64,000 nucleotides of DNA from Vannielia litorea (GTDB lineage: Bacteria; Pseudomonadota; Alphaproteobacteria; Rhodobacterales; Rhodobacteraceae). Each line of letters starts with the position of its first letter. Position 1 is the first letter of the stretch. Where the stretch lies: the NCBI RefSeq assembly GCF_900142295.1, contig NZ_FSRL01000001.1, forward strand, positions 2,728,001-2,792,000. The letters run 5' to 3'. A program made the position numbers and the translations under genes. Positions 1 through 8,674 of this stretch are shown in pieces. The notes below the pieces were generated by a model that worked only from the letters and a program-made list of their open reading frames with translations, was not told where the DNA came from and did no database searches.

Positions 1-344
1 CTGTCTTCCGCGCGGGCACGGTTGAGCGAGAACACCACGTCATCGGCGTTGAAATCGGTGCCGTCGTGAAACGTGACGCCCTCGCGCAGGGTGAAGGTGT
101 AGCTGGTGCCATCCTCCGAGACCTCCCAGGAGGCAGCCAGAGCGGGCAGGATCGAGCCGTCGGCGGCAAAGCGGGTGAGGCCCTCGAAGACGTTGGCATA
201 GACCACCTCGTCGATGGCTGCCGCCGCGCCGCCGGTCGGGTCGAGGTTTGGCGGCTCGAGCACCATCCCGAGGGTGATGCTGTCTTGCGCCAGCGCGGGG
301 CCTGCAAGGAGCGTGGCGGCGAGAAGGGTTGCGCGAAGGGTCAT
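1..344 (-). CDS. Peptide/nickel-type ABC transporter substrate-binding protein (5' part only)
   Basis: Only the N-terminal 114 or so codons lie in the window; the gene runs off the left edge. Translation starts with a clear Sec signal peptide (MTLRATLLAATLLAGPALAQ) and continues with the family 5 solute-binding start: a DSITLGMVLEPPNLDP segment, then YANVFEGLTRF, then the LREGVTFHDGTDFNADDVVFSLNR signature. The mature protein would bind peptides or similar solutes in the periplasm and deliver them to an ABC permease. The permease genes are presumably to the left. The neighbouring M20 amidohydrolase is on the same strand 66 bp upstream and could process an imported peptide or acyl-amino acid; that link is inference. 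Confidence 0.9.
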   Translation of the reverse strand, partial: MTLRATLLAATLLAGPALAQDSITLGMVLEPPNLDPTGGAAAAIDEVVYANVFEGLTRFAADGSILPALAASWEVSEDGTSYTFTLREGVTFHDGTDFNADDVVFSLNRARAED

Positions 345-410
345 GGGGCTGGGACCTCCCTGAGTGGTTTGGCTCAGGTTAACGGCACCCCGCGCGGCTG
401 CATAGGCGTT

Positions 411-1697
411 TCAGCGGGCGAGCAGCTCGGCGAGCACCAGAGCCATGACGGTGGCGCTGTCGACCATGTCCTGCACGCCGACCCATTCGTCGGGCTGGTG
501 CGCGAGGTCGAGGATGCCGGGGCCGTAGGCGATGCAGTTGGAGAGCTTGCCGATGCGGTCGATGTGCTTCTGGTCGTAGGTGCCGGGGCTGACGACGTAA
601 TCGGGCTGGCGGGCCAGCACCTTTTCGATCGCGGCGGCCGTGGTGCGGACGATGGGGGCATCCTGGGGCGCCATGGTAGGCTGCACCTCGAAGAGGTCGC
701 GCACCTCGTAGGTGAAGGAGGGCCGCAGCGCCTTGACCTTTTCCAGCAGCGCGGTGACCTCGCCCTTCACCTCGGCCAGTTCCTCCTCGATGAGGAAGCG
801 CCGGTCGATCACGATGCGGCAGCTGTCGGGCACGCAGGGCGCGGGCAGGCCGGTGTAGTCGTCGGGGTGGTCGGCCTCGCCGCCGTGGATGGAGTTGATG
901 TTGAGGGTCGATTGCTTGGCCCCCTCGGGCACCACCGGCATCCCGGTGCGCTTGGTGGCCAGCAGCGGGAAGAGCGTGGCCTCCATCTCGGCCAGCACGG
1001 CGCCCATATGCCGCACGGCGCTGTCGCCCAAAAAGGGCATGGAGCCATGGGCGATGCGGCCGTAGGTCTCGATCTCGGCCCACCAGACCCCGCGGTGGCC
1101 AAGGCAGATGCGATCCTTGTTCAGTGGCTCGGGGATGATGACGTGCTGCACGCGCTCGGGCGAGAACCAGCCGCGTTCGGCCAGGTAGGCGACGCCGCCG
1201 TAGCCGCCGGACTCCTCGTCGGCGGTGGCGGAGATCTCGACCGCGCCGGAGAAGTCGGGGCAGATCTCGAGAAAGGCCTCGGTGGCGATGATGGAAGCGG
1301 CCAGCCCGCCCTTCATGTCGCAGGCGCCGCGGCCATAGAGCCTGCCGTCCTTCACCTCGCCGCCGAAGGGATCGACTGTCCAGCCGCGGCCCACCTCGAC
1401 CACGTCGTGATGGGAGTTGAAATGCACGCATTCCCCGGCCCGTGCGCCCTCGCGGCGGGCGATGACGTTCCAGCGGGGATACTCGGTGCTGTCGGCGGGC
1501 GCACCCTCGGCACGGATCATCTCGACCGCAAAGCCCTGCTTGCCCAAGCGCTCGGCGAGGTAGGCGCAGATCGCCCGGTAGTGCTGGCCCGGCGGGTTGA
1601 GCGTGGGGATCTGCACGAGGTCGCGGCAGAGCGCCACCAGCTCGCCCTCGCGGGCGCGGATGGCATCGGTGAGGCGGGCGTCGAGATCGGGCGGCAT
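411..1697 (-). CDS. M20 family metallopeptidase/deacylase (ArgE/DapE-like)
   Basis: This 428-residue protein belongs to the zinc-dependent M20 amidohydrolases (acetylornithine deacetylase / succinyl-diaminopimelate desuccinylase / carboxypeptidase G2 group). The metal-site motifs are visible: the HHDVVEVG segment near residue 96, GRGACDMKGG with its bridging Asp near 131, and DEESGG with the catalytic Glu near 163. GHRGVWWAEIETYGRIAHGS belongs to the dimerisation domain. Full family length. The start at MPPDLDARL is the one I favour; upstream in-frame sequence looks non-coding. It sits between a peptide-type binding protein gene and a BCCT carrier, all minus strand, so it probably hydrolyses an imported N-acyl amino acid or peptide. 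The exact substrate cannot be read from sequence. Confidence 0.9.
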   Translation of the reverse strand: MPPDLDARLTDAIRAREGELVALCRDLVQIPTLNPPGQHYRAICAYLAERLGKQGFAVEMIRAEGAPADSTEYPRWNVIARREGARAGECVHFNSHHDVVEVGRGWTVDPFGGEVKDGRLYGRGACDMKGGLAASIIATEAFLEICPDFSGAVEISATADEESGGYGGVAYLAERGWFSPERVQHVIIPEPLNKDRICLGHRGVWWAEIETYGRIAHGSMPFLGDSAVRHMGAVLAEMEATLFPLLATKRTGMPVVPEGAKQSTLNINSIHGGEADHPDDYTGLPAPCVPDSCRIVIDRRFLIEEELAEVKGEVTALLEKVKALRPSFTYEVRDLFEVQPTMAPQDAPIVRTTAAAIEKVLARQPDYVVSPGTYDQKHIDRIGKLSNCIAYGPGILDLAHQPDEWVGVQDMVDSATVMALVLAELLAR

Positions 1698-1743
1698 GGC
1701 GGCAGGTTAGGCAGATCGGCCTGCCGCCACAACGCCTGATCGG

Positions 1744-3429
1744 TCACTCTGCCGGTGCGGAGCGGTCCGGCGTGCGCCCGGCGGTACTGCGGGCGTCGAG
1801 CTGCACGTCATCGTCGGAATGAAACGCCTCCAGCTCGGGCCGTTTGCCGATGGTGATATGGTCGATGTCCTCCTCGGCGAAGCCCCGGATTAGCGAGGGG
1901 ATCATCATGCAGACCAGCACGAAGATCGGCAGGCCGACCACGGTGATGACCTGTTGCAGCGCGGTGAGACCCGCCTCTCCGGCGAGGATGATCAGCATGG
2001 CGGCCACCAGCCCCTCGGCGGCGCCCCAGAACACCCGCTGGCCAACCGGGCCAGGAGTGGGCTTGCCGGTGCAGAGCATGTCGACCACCAGCGAGGCGCT
2101 ATCCGACGAGGTGGCGAAGAAGATCGCCACGATCACCACGGCAAAGCCCTGGATGAACTCGGTGAAGGGGAAGTGCTCGAAGAAGGCGAACATGGCCAGC
2201 GGCACGCTCTCGGCCACCGCCGCGCTGATCTGGCCGGCTGCCTCGCCCATCGAGGCGCGGGCGGCGAGACCCAGCCCGTCGAACTCCATCGCCTGCCAGC
2301 CGAAAATGGAAAACCAGACGAGGGTGAAGAGCGACGGTGCGAGCAGCACGCCGAAGACGAACTCGCGGATGGTGCGGCCGCGCGAGATGCGCGCCACGAA
2401 GAGCCCGATGAAGGGCGACCATGTGACCGTCCAGGCCCAGTAGAACACCGTCCAGCTGCCCTGCCAGCCCCAGGGCGGGTTGTCGGGGTTCTCGTTGGCG
2501 AGCATGTCGTTCCAGAACATCAGGTGCGGCAGGTTCTCGAGGTAGAGGCCGAAGGTCTCGACCACGCCGCGCAGCAGGAAGAGGGTGGAGCCGAAGACCA
2601 GCACGAAGATCATCAGCGCCACGGCCATGCCGATGTTGATGTTCGACAGCACCTTCACCCCCTTGTCGAGGCCGACGACGATGGAGCCGATGGCGACGAG
2701 GGTGAGCACGGCCAGGATCATCACCTGCACGCCCGGTCCGGTGCCCGAGCCGGTGAGCGCATCGAGCCCTGCGGCGATCTGGCTGGAGCCGAGGCCCAGC
2801 GAGACGGCGACGCCGAAGAGCGTGCCGAGGATCGAGGCGATGTCGATCGCCTTGCCGACGGGGCCGTGGATGCCCTCGCGCAGCAGCGGGTAGAACACGG
2901 AGCTCACCCGCACCGGCAGCTCGTAGCGGTTGATGAAATAGGCAAACGCCAGGCCCGGCAGCGCGAAGATCGCCCAGGTGTGCAGGCCGAGGTGATAGAT
3001 CGCGATGGAGATCGCATCCTGCGCGGCCTCCTCGCTGTGCGGTGCGACGCCGGGCAGCGGCGGGTTGGCGAAATGGGAGATCGGCTCGGCCACGCCCCAG
3101 AACATCAGCACCGTGCCGATGCCCCCGGCAAAGAGCATCGTGAACCAGCTGAGGTTGGTGTATTCGGGCCGCGAGCCCTTTGGCCCGAGGCGGATGTGCC
3201 CGTGCCGCGAGCAGGCGGCCCAGATCAGGAAGCCCAGCCAGACGTTGACGCCGAGGATGAAGAACCAGCCCAGGTTGGTAACGATCCAGGCGCGCCCGGC
3301 GGCGAAGGCATCGCCGATGGATTCGGGCGCGATGACCAGCGCGAGGACGAAGAGCAGGGTCAGCCCCGCGGAGATGAAGAAGATGGTCGGGTCGGTGCGC
3401 AGGCCAAGGCGGCTGGCGAGCTGGTGCAA
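1744..3429 (-). CDS. BCCT family betaine/carnitine/choline transporter
   Basis: A 561-residue inner-membrane carrier with about twelve hydrophobic helices and the BCCT hallmarks: FAGGIGTVLMFWGVAEPISH near residue 100, and the tryptophan-rich helix WTVFYWAWTVTWSPFIGLFVARISRGRTIREF near 325-356. The family imports quaternary ammonium compounds such as glycine betaine, choline, carnitine or DMSP, driven by Na+ or H+. A short acidic C-terminal tail (HSDDDVQLDARS) follows the last helix and could be an osmosensing tail, which is inference. The start MHQLASRLGL gives the normal length. The M20 amidohydrolase follows 46 bp downstream on the same strand, suggesting co-transcription. The solute cannot be assigned. 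Confidence 0.95.
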   Translation of the reverse strand: MHQLASRLGLRTDPTIFFISAGLTLLFVLALVIAPESIGDAFAAGRAWIVTNLGWFFILGVNVWLGFLIWAACSRHGHIRLGPKGSRPEYTNLSWFTMLFAGGIGTVLMFWGVAEPISHFANPPLPGVAPHSEEAAQDAISIAIYHLGLHTWAIFALPGLAFAYFINRYELPVRVSSVFYPLLREGIHGPVGKAIDIASILGTLFGVAVSLGLGSSQIAAGLDALTGSGTGPGVQVMILAVLTLVAIGSIVVGLDKGVKVLSNINIGMAVALMIFVLVFGSTLFLLRGVVETFGLYLENLPHLMFWNDMLANENPDNPPWGWQGSWTVFYWAWTVTWSPFIGLFVARISRGRTIREFVFGVLLAPSLFTLVWFSIFGWQAMEFDGLGLAARASMGEAAGQISAAVAESVPLAMFAFFEHFPFTEFIQGFAVVIVAIFFATSSDSASLVVDMLCTGKPTPGPVGQRVFWGAAEGLVAAMLIILAGEAGLTALQQVITVVGLPIFVLVCMMIPSLIRGFAEEDIDHITIGKRPELEAFHSDDDVQLDARSTAGRTPDRSAPAE

Positions 3430-3618
3430 GGAATTGTCCCCCGTTCGTGTTCACATGTCATGCAACCAACGGAAGAGCGGCGGTCAGGTTCCGATCCCGG
3501 CCCTCGGCGGGCCTTGGCAAAGGCCTCGGAATGAACGCATTTGACAGGTGACGTTCCTTAACAAAACGCGCTAAAACCCCCACATAAGCTCCAGCATCAG
3601 ATGATTTGAGGACGCGAG

Positions 3619-4695
3619 ATGGCCGATTTTGACGCGATGATAGAGAAATCCCAGGCCCAGGTGGCCGAGACCCAGGGCAAGATCCGGGAGCTTTCGAGCC
3701 GGATCGAGAATGCCCGCCAGAAAATGGCCGAGGGGCAGGACATCCAGATCGACATCGAGAACGCCACGCTGGAGGACGTTCACCAGCACACCGAGTTGAT
3801 GAATGCCAACATCGCCGAGCTGATCATGGGCCTCGACGACGTGACCGCCGGATTCTCGGAAGACTTCAGCGAGATGCGCGACAAGACCGGCTGGGAGAGC
3901 TTTGTGGGCATCTTCTCGAAGGGCAAATCCGAGAGCCTTCGTCAGGAGCGCATCCGCACCGCCAACATCGACGACAAGCTGCAGGACCTGATCGGCAAGT
4001 CCGACATCATCGTGAAGCTGCTGGAGAACCAGCTGAACATCCTCAACGGCGAGAAGGTGAAGGTGGAGGCCAACCTCTCGTCGACGCTCGACGAGCGCGA
4101 GGCCACGGTGGGTGAGCTGGAGGCGCTGCGCGCCGAGATCACCGCGATGGACCCCAGGATCATCGAGCTGGAGAACAAGATCAGCGTCGAGCAGGACGCC
4201 GCCGCCCGCACCAAGCTGGAGACCGAGCTGGCCGAGCTGAACGCCCGCTACAACGAGAAGGTGCAGGAGGAGCAGGTGAAGCTGGCCAAGAGCCAGACCC
4301 TCGAGCGCTACATCGAGAAGGGCAAGACCTGGGTGGACAGCCTGCAGAACCAGGCCGCGACCCAGATGGTGCTGATCAACAAGCTGCAGACCGACACCAA
4401 GCAGCGGGTGGTGCTCTACGATGCGCTGACCAAGTCGCTGAAGACCGCCCAGCAGCAGGACGTGGCCCACCGGATCAACGAGATCGGGGTGAAGACCGAC
4501 CAGGAGGCCCAGGCCGCCATGGCGGGCATCGGCGCGGCCACCAACCAGCGGATGGCCGACATGATGGAGGCCCACGAGGATCACATGGTCTTTGCCCGCA
4601 AGGTGCTGGAGCAGAAGGCCAAGGCCGACGAACGCTTCGCCCGCCGCTTCGAGAAGATCGTCGAGAAGCACGACAAGAACATCTACGGGGCGTAA
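3619..4695 (+). CDS. Long coiled-coil protein, first gene of the AAA+ cluster
   Basis: A 358-residue, almost wholly helical, charged protein without signal peptide or membrane segment. Residues 1-40 and 140-235 show strong heptad character, rich in Glu, Lys, Gln and Ala. A less charged central part (GWESFVGIFSKGKSESLRQ, about 95-113) may be a hinge. ATG is preceded by GAGGA at good spacing. It opens a co-oriented series followed 57 bp later by an unknown gene and then a AAA+ ATPase. Coiled-coil partners of AAA+ proteins often act as scaffolds, adaptors or membrane-bridging components, so I infer a structural role. It superficially resembles TelA-type toxic-anion-resistance proteins in helical composition, but I see no diagnostic TelA motif. 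Function unknown. Confidence 0.85.
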   Translation: MADFDAMIEKSQAQVAETQGKIRELSSRIENARQKMAEGQDIQIDIENATLEDVHQHTELMNANIAELIMGLDDVTAGFSEDFSEMRDKTGWESFVGIFSKGKSESLRQERIRTANIDDKLQDLIGKSDIIVKLLENQLNILNGEKVKVEANLSSTLDEREATVGELEALRAEITAMDPRIIELENKISVEQDAAARTKLETELAELNARYNEKVQEEQVKLAKSQTLERYIEKGKTWVDSLQNQAATQMVLINKLQTDTKQRVVLYDALTKSLKTAQQQDVAHRINEIGVKTDQEAQAAMAGIGAATNQRMADMMEAHEDHMVFARKVLEQKAKADERFARRFEKIVEKHDKNIYGA

Positions 4696-4722
4696 GCCCT
4701 TGCCACCCTCCCCAGGGGGGGT

Positions 4723-4739
4723 GGTGGGTTTCACCCACC
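4723..4739. repeat. Short palindromic intergenic repeat (GGTGGGT-TTC-ACCCACC)
   Basis: A 7-bp perfect stem with a TTC loop lies between the first two genes of the cluster. The same element with the same flanks recurs at 34774-34790, and related hairpins occur at 36486-36502 and, degenerate, at 25824-25849. It may act as a small dispersed repeat that also forms an RNA hairpin in the polycistronic message. Confidence 0.65.
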
Positions 4740-4752
4740 CTGCGGGGATGGC

Positions 4753-5883
4753 ATGACCGACACCAAGAAGGCTCTCACCGCCGACCACGCGCAGCTGACC
4801 GACGAATATGCGGCGCGGCGGTACTTCTCGAAATTCGAGGCGATCACCGGGCATCTGGCCAAGGTGGCGGCGGCGATGGAGGTGGAGGGCAGCCTCAGCC
4901 GCACCGAGGTCACTATCCTCGGGCGCTACATCGGCGCGCTGGCCAATGCCTTTGCGGCCCTCGGCAACAAGTACCTGCTCACTGGCCGCGACGGCACGCC
5001 GGTGGGCAAGCTCGACTTCGACCGGCACGAGAGCGGCTTTCCGGTGTTCCAGGAAATGCTGACGATGGCGGTGGACGCCCAGCAGGCCGAGCGTCACCTG
5101 CGCAACATGCCGGACGCCGCCACGCTCAAGGACGACATGATCCGCCAGATCGTCGGCGAGCTGACGATCCCGACCAAGCTGCAATACGCCATGGCCCAGC
5201 GGCTCTACTACGAGGCGCTGGCGGGGGGCGATATCTTTTGGGCGCGCAACGACCCCGAGGCGCTGTGGCAGCGCAGCGAAGGCGAACGGCGGGTGTTTCT
5301 GATCCACTGGGCGATCTTCGACAGCCAGACCAACCTGCCGGTGATCTACCTGATGGACTGCGAGGACTCGGGCCGGGTGAGCCTGCCCAAGGACGAGCGC
5401 CGCTGGCCCGCCGCGCAGTCGCATCTGATGGCGCAGAGCTTTTCGGGGCTGAAGCTGCTGACCATCGCGCAGGGCTTCGACGAGGATTTTGCCGACCTCC
5501 ACCCCAAGCGCATCCGGCGGTTTCACGTGGGGCCGATGTATTCGTCTGCCTACACGGTGCAATCGGGGCCGATCTGCGAGGTGCTGCGCGAGGCGAAGGC
5601 GCCGCAGGGGCAGGACTGGGCGCTGGCCTGGACCGAGGAGGAGCTGGTGAGCGAGCGGGTGCGCAGTGAGAAGGCGGGGTGGTTCTCGAGCGTGGAGCGC
5701 GAGGTCTTCACGCTGGACCCGTTCTCGGGGCGGGGTGTGGACACCGGGGCGACCCGGCAGGAGCGCGCCATCATCATGCCCGAGCGCCCCTACCAGGTGC
5801 TGGCCGAGAAAAACCCGCCGGGGTTTACCGGCGTGCGCAAGTTCGTGGTCAGCCCCGGCGGGCGGGTGTTTGGCTACAGATAG
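4753..5883 (+). CDS. Uncharacterised soluble protein of the AAA+ cluster
   Basis: A 376-residue protein with no signal peptide, no membrane helix and no motif I recognise. The N-terminal half is helical (ALTADHAQLTDEYAARRYF; EGSLSRTEVTILGRYIGAL). The C-terminal half looks mixed alpha/beta with conserved-looking aromatic segments (IHWAIFDSQTNLPVIYLMDCEDS, RRFHVGPMYSSAYT) and a short basic tail. ATG is preceded by a weak GGGG. It lies 57 bp after the coiled-coil gene and 67 bp before the AAA+ ATPase, same strand, so co-expression is likely. It could be an adaptor for the ATPase; nothing in the sequence proves this. Confidence 0.8.
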   Translation: MTDTKKALTADHAQLTDEYAARRYFSKFEAITGHLAKVAAAMEVEGSLSRTEVTILGRYIGALANAFAALGNKYLLTGRDGTPVGKLDFDRHESGFPVFQEMLTMAVDAQQAERHLRNMPDAATLKDDMIRQIVGELTIPTKLQYAMAQRLYYEALAGGDIFWARNDPEALWQRSEGERRVFLIHWAIFDSQTNLPVIYLMDCEDSGRVSLPKDERRWPAAQSHLMAQSFSGLKLLTIAQGFDEDFADLHPKRIRRFHVGPMYSSAYTVQSGPICEVLREAKAPQGQDWALAWTEEELVSERVRSEKAGWFSSVEREVFTLDPFSGRGVDTGATRQERAIIMPERPYQVLAEKNPPGFTGVRKFVVSPGGRVFGYR

Positions 5884-5889
5884 TTTTTG

Positions 5890-5925
5890 GGCCTCCGGCG
5901 GGAGAATTTCCTGCAAGAAGATGGG
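5890..5925. repeat. Intergenic GCCTCCGGCGGGAG-type element
   Basis: The gap before the AAA+ gene holds a GC-rich GCCTCCGGCGGGAG hairpin followed by a more A/T-rich stretch ending in GCAAGAAGATGG. I recall very similar elements at many gene ends in Rhodobacterales genomes, usually as a small stem followed by TATTT and CAAGAAGAT. The related element at 39699-39745 has the same tail. It is probably a dispersed palindromic repeat; assignment is from memory, not from a search. Confidence 0.4.
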
Positions 5926-5950
5926 GCGGGTTTCGGGAAGGATTTGAGCG

Positions 5951-7894
5951 ATGAGCCTTTCAGCCAACGAGATGGAGCTTCGGGAAGAGGCGATCCGGGC
6001 GCATTACGAGGCCGCGGCGGGGATGCTGCAGGGGATCGACCACACGCCACGGATCGCGAAGCCCAAGGAGGGCGCGGCGGCACCGGCGGCGGAGCGCTCG
6101 CCCGGGATCGGCACGCGGCGGCGGTTTCGCTCCACGACGCCGGGGCTGGTGACCGCCAGCACGGCGCGGCCCGAGGGGGTGCGGCTGGCCGACCGCATCG
6201 AGACGGCGGACGATGGCGACCCGCTGGTGTCGCCCACCCAGGCCACGGTGCTGCACGGGCTGCGGCGGGCGATTGCCATCGCGCTGGCGACCGGCGAGGC
6301 GTTCTCGGAGGCGACCGGGCTGGTGGAGCTGAAGAAGGAGAACCTGGAGGGCCGGCTGCCCGAGGCGCGCAAGGCGGAGTTCGGCGAGCTGCTGGCAGCC
6401 GAGGCGCTGGCGGTGATGTACTCCTTCGGGAACGCGACGAGCTTTCTGCTGGCCCCCTCGGCGACGGAGGCCAGCGTGGAGATCGGGGCGGTGGAGGAGG
6501 TGCTGACCGACAACGCGCCGCTGGCGCTGCACGGGTGCCTCTGGGAGCTGGACCAGGAGCTTGCGGTCTTTGCCACCGAGGAGGGCAAGCTGGTGGCCAC
6601 GGTGATGGCCTATGCCGAGCAGCTGATGGAGAAGGTCGCCCTGCGCGGCCAGACCGCCCCGCGCGTGGGGGCCTTTACCGGCGCGAGATACCGCGTGGAG
6701 GCCGACGACCTGACGATCGCGGGCTTCACCCCGGCGCGCAAGGCCAAGGGCAGCACGCTGGTGATGCAGTTCAAGAAGCCCAACGAGGTGGTCGGCAACC
6801 ATATCGCCAAGTACCAGTCGATGCGGCTGGCGAAGATGATCATGGCCTATGACTTCGACCGCAAGCTGAACCCGTTTGTCGAGCTGGGCGGTTTCATCTT
6901 CACCTTCATGGGCGACGGCGCGCCGGGCACCGGCAAGACGACCCTGATCCAGATGATGGCCGGGCTGGTGAGCGAGTATTGCGGCAACGCGGGCTACCCC
7001 TTCCGCTACCAGAACTTCGGCATCGACAATATCGACAGCTACCAGGGCAAGTCCGGGCAGAACGCGAAGGCCTTCATCAACAACGTGCTGGACCCCTCGG
7101 TGATCGGGTTCGGCACGGTGGACGATATCGACCAGATCGCGGGCAAGCGCGGCGACCGGCAGAGTAGCGCGGGCCAGCAGGAGGTGACGGCGGTGCTGAT
7201 GGAGGCTTTCGCCGGGGCCAACACGGTTGTGCGCGGCAATTGCACCTTCGGCATGTTCTCGAACTACCCCGAGAACGTGGACGATGCCTTGCGGCAGCGG
7301 GCCGGGGCGCGGTTTCTGGTGGACGGGCCGCAGACGCGGGATGACTACATTGATATCCTGTATCTGCTGATGGGCAAGAACCACGACTTGCCGCTGGGCG
7401 AGCACGAGGCCTATGCCGCGCAGGAGATCAAGAAGGCGGTGGCGGCGAGTTTCGAGGGGCATTCCAAGCCCCATGAGGAGGGTCTGCTGGTGGTTTACGA
7501 GAAGGTGCGCGGGCAGATCGGCGAGCTGGACACCATCGCCAAGGTGGGGACCTACCTGAAGGCGATCCAGGAGGCGGACGAGCGCTTCACCGGCCGGGCG
7601 ATCAAGAACATCACCGACGCGGTGAAGGTCCGCGCGATGGACTTCGAGCTGCCCGACGAGTGGATGGAGGAGCCGGAGCTGTTCCTGTTCAAGCCCTATG
7701 ACGAGAAGCTGGGGATGGTCCGCGAGCTGCGCCAGCCGATCACCATGGAGATGGTGATCCAGGAGGTGAATAGATACGCGGATTCCGAGTTCCGGTATGC
7801 CGACAAGAGTGACGAGGTGGCCATCGAGGGGATGGTGCGCGACTTCGGGCGGCAGGAGGAGGCGAAGCGGCGGTATTTGGAGGGGAAGGGATAG
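5951..7894 (+). CDS. AAA+ family ATPase, core of the cluster
   Basis: A 647-residue protein with one AAA+ module in its middle. The Walker A motif GDGAPGTGKTT is at residues 321-331 (Lys329). A Walker B-like strand IGFGTVDDID follows at about 385-394, and LRQRAGARF near 450 supplies candidate arginine-finger or sensor arginines. The N-terminal 300 residues are family-specific: a disordered Ala/Pro stretch to about 65, then helices. The C-terminal region after residue 480 is helical, consistent with a lid plus extension. No membrane helix. The stop codon abuts the next ATG directly. AAA+ proteins of this type remodel or disassemble protein complexes using ATP. The substrate is unknown, but co-encoded coiled-coil and membrane proteins make them the likely clients or anchors. 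Confidence 0.9.
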   Translation: MSLSANEMELREEAIRAHYEAAAGMLQGIDHTPRIAKPKEGAAAPAAERSPGIGTRRRFRSTTPGLVTASTARPEGVRLADRIETADDGDPLVSPTQATVLHGLRRAIAIALATGEAFSEATGLVELKKENLEGRLPEARKAEFGELLAAEALAVMYSFGNATSFLLAPSATEASVEIGAVEEVLTDNAPLALHGCLWELDQELAVFATEEGKLVATVMAYAEQLMEKVALRGQTAPRVGAFTGARYRVEADDLTIAGFTPARKAKGSTLVMQFKKPNEVVGNHIAKYQSMRLAKMIMAYDFDRKLNPFVELGGFIFTFMGDGAPGTGKTTLIQMMAGLVSEYCGNAGYPFRYQNFGIDNIDSYQGKSGQNAKAFINNVLDPSVIGFGTVDDIDQIAGKRGDRQSSAGQQEVTAVLMEAFAGANTVVRGNCTFGMFSNYPENVDDALRQRAGARFLVDGPQTRDDYIDILYLLMGKNHDLPLGEHEAYAAQEIKKAVAASFEGHSKPHEEGLLVVYEKVRGQIGELDTIAKVGTYLKAIQEADERFTGRAIKNITDAVKVRAMDFELPDEWMEEPELFLFKPYDEKLGMVRELRQPITMEMVIQEVNRYADSEFRYADKSDEVAIEGMVRDFGRQEEAKRRYLEGKG

Positions 7895-8674
7895 ATGGCA
7901 AAGCAGAACCGCAAGCAGTTCATTCTAGAGAATAATGCGACCTGCAAGAACTGGAATTGGAGTTGGAGCTTCGTTAATCACGACGCCAAGATTGTCATTT
8001 TCGGCGCATGGGATGTGGCCACACGCGGAACATCGAAAATTATTCTAAACGAAGATTGGGTAGTCAACAAAGCGACCCAGCGAAAAAACAATGGATACCC
8101 GGAGGCGCTTGAATACATCCGACTAGTCGAACAAGCGGGCTACCGACTTCAGACTTTTCCGATGACTCATTCCCTCGTCGACCCCAAGGTGCCGGACGGG
8201 CACGCAAAGATAAGAGATTTTGAACCCGTTCTAAGCGATGCGCAACTTACAAAGGACGGAAAATACTGGCTCGCACTACCGCTCGATGGCAACATTGTTT
8301 TCTCTGATGAGATTGGTGAGGCGGAGACGGACGCGCAGATTTTCAGCGAGGGAAAGCAAGTTCTGATAACGGTCAGTGCTACTGAGAGATCAGCCAAAGC
8401 CAGGGCAGAGTGCTTGAAGCTGAAGGGTTACGACTGTTCGGTTTGCGAGATTAATTTTGGCAGGCACTTCGGGGAAATAGGAGTTGGATTTATCCATGTC
8501 CACCACCTGAATCAAATCTCCGAAAAAAAGGGCGAGTATCAGATCAAGCCCCTAGATGACCTTGTGCCCGTATGCCCCAACTGCCACGCCATGCTGCACA
8601 GGAAGACGCCCCCTTACTCCGTTGAACAGATGAAGGCCATTATTTCTGCCGCGCGAAAAGAGAATAAGCAATGA
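7895..8674 (+). CDS. HNH endonuclease, McrA-like modified-DNA restriction type
   Basis: A 259-residue protein with a C-terminal HNH nuclease: zinc-ligand pairs C181/C184 and C227/C230, and catalytic-site residues in HVHHL (about 201-205) and CPNCHAML with H231 and H235. The N-terminal 110 residues (ATCKNWNWSWSFV, IVIFGAWDVATRG, DGHAKIRDFEP) match what I recall of the N-terminal domain of proteins annotated as 5-methylcytosine-specific restriction enzyme A; a role in recognising modified DNA is inference. The gene is visibly AT-richer, with different codon use, than everything around it. It fits exactly between two genes: its ATG follows the upstream TAG with no gap, it uses a GGAGGGGAAGGG Shine-Dalgarno lying inside the ATPase gene end (7879-7890), and its TGA overlaps the next ATG. 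This looks like a recently acquired cargo gene. Confidence 0.88.
   Translation: MAKQNRKQFILENNATCKNWNWSWSFVNHDAKIVIFGAWDVATRGTSKIILNEDWVVNKATQRKNNGYPEALEYIRLVEQAGYRLQTFPMTHSLVDPKVPDGHAKIRDFEPVLSDAQLTKDGKYWLALPLDGNIVFSDEIGEAETDAQIFSEGKQVLITVSATERSAKARAECLKLKGYDCSVCEINFGRHFGEIGVGFIHVHHLNQISEKKGEYQIKPLDDLVPVCPNCHAMLHRKTPPYSVEQMKAIISAARKENKQ

Noticed and set aside
66..1739. Plus-strand open frame of 557 codons
   Set aside because: It lies antisense to the M20 peptidase gene, is rich in Gly, His, Asp and Val as expected for a GC-rich antisense frame, and has no domain.
3619..4695. TelA-type toxic anion resistance protein
   Set aside because: The helical composition is similar but I find no diagnostic TelA segment, so I left the protein unnamed.
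3571..5967. Minus-strand open frame of 798 codons
   Set aside because: Shadow of the coiled-coil and following gene on the other strand; Leu/His/Gly-rich without family signature.
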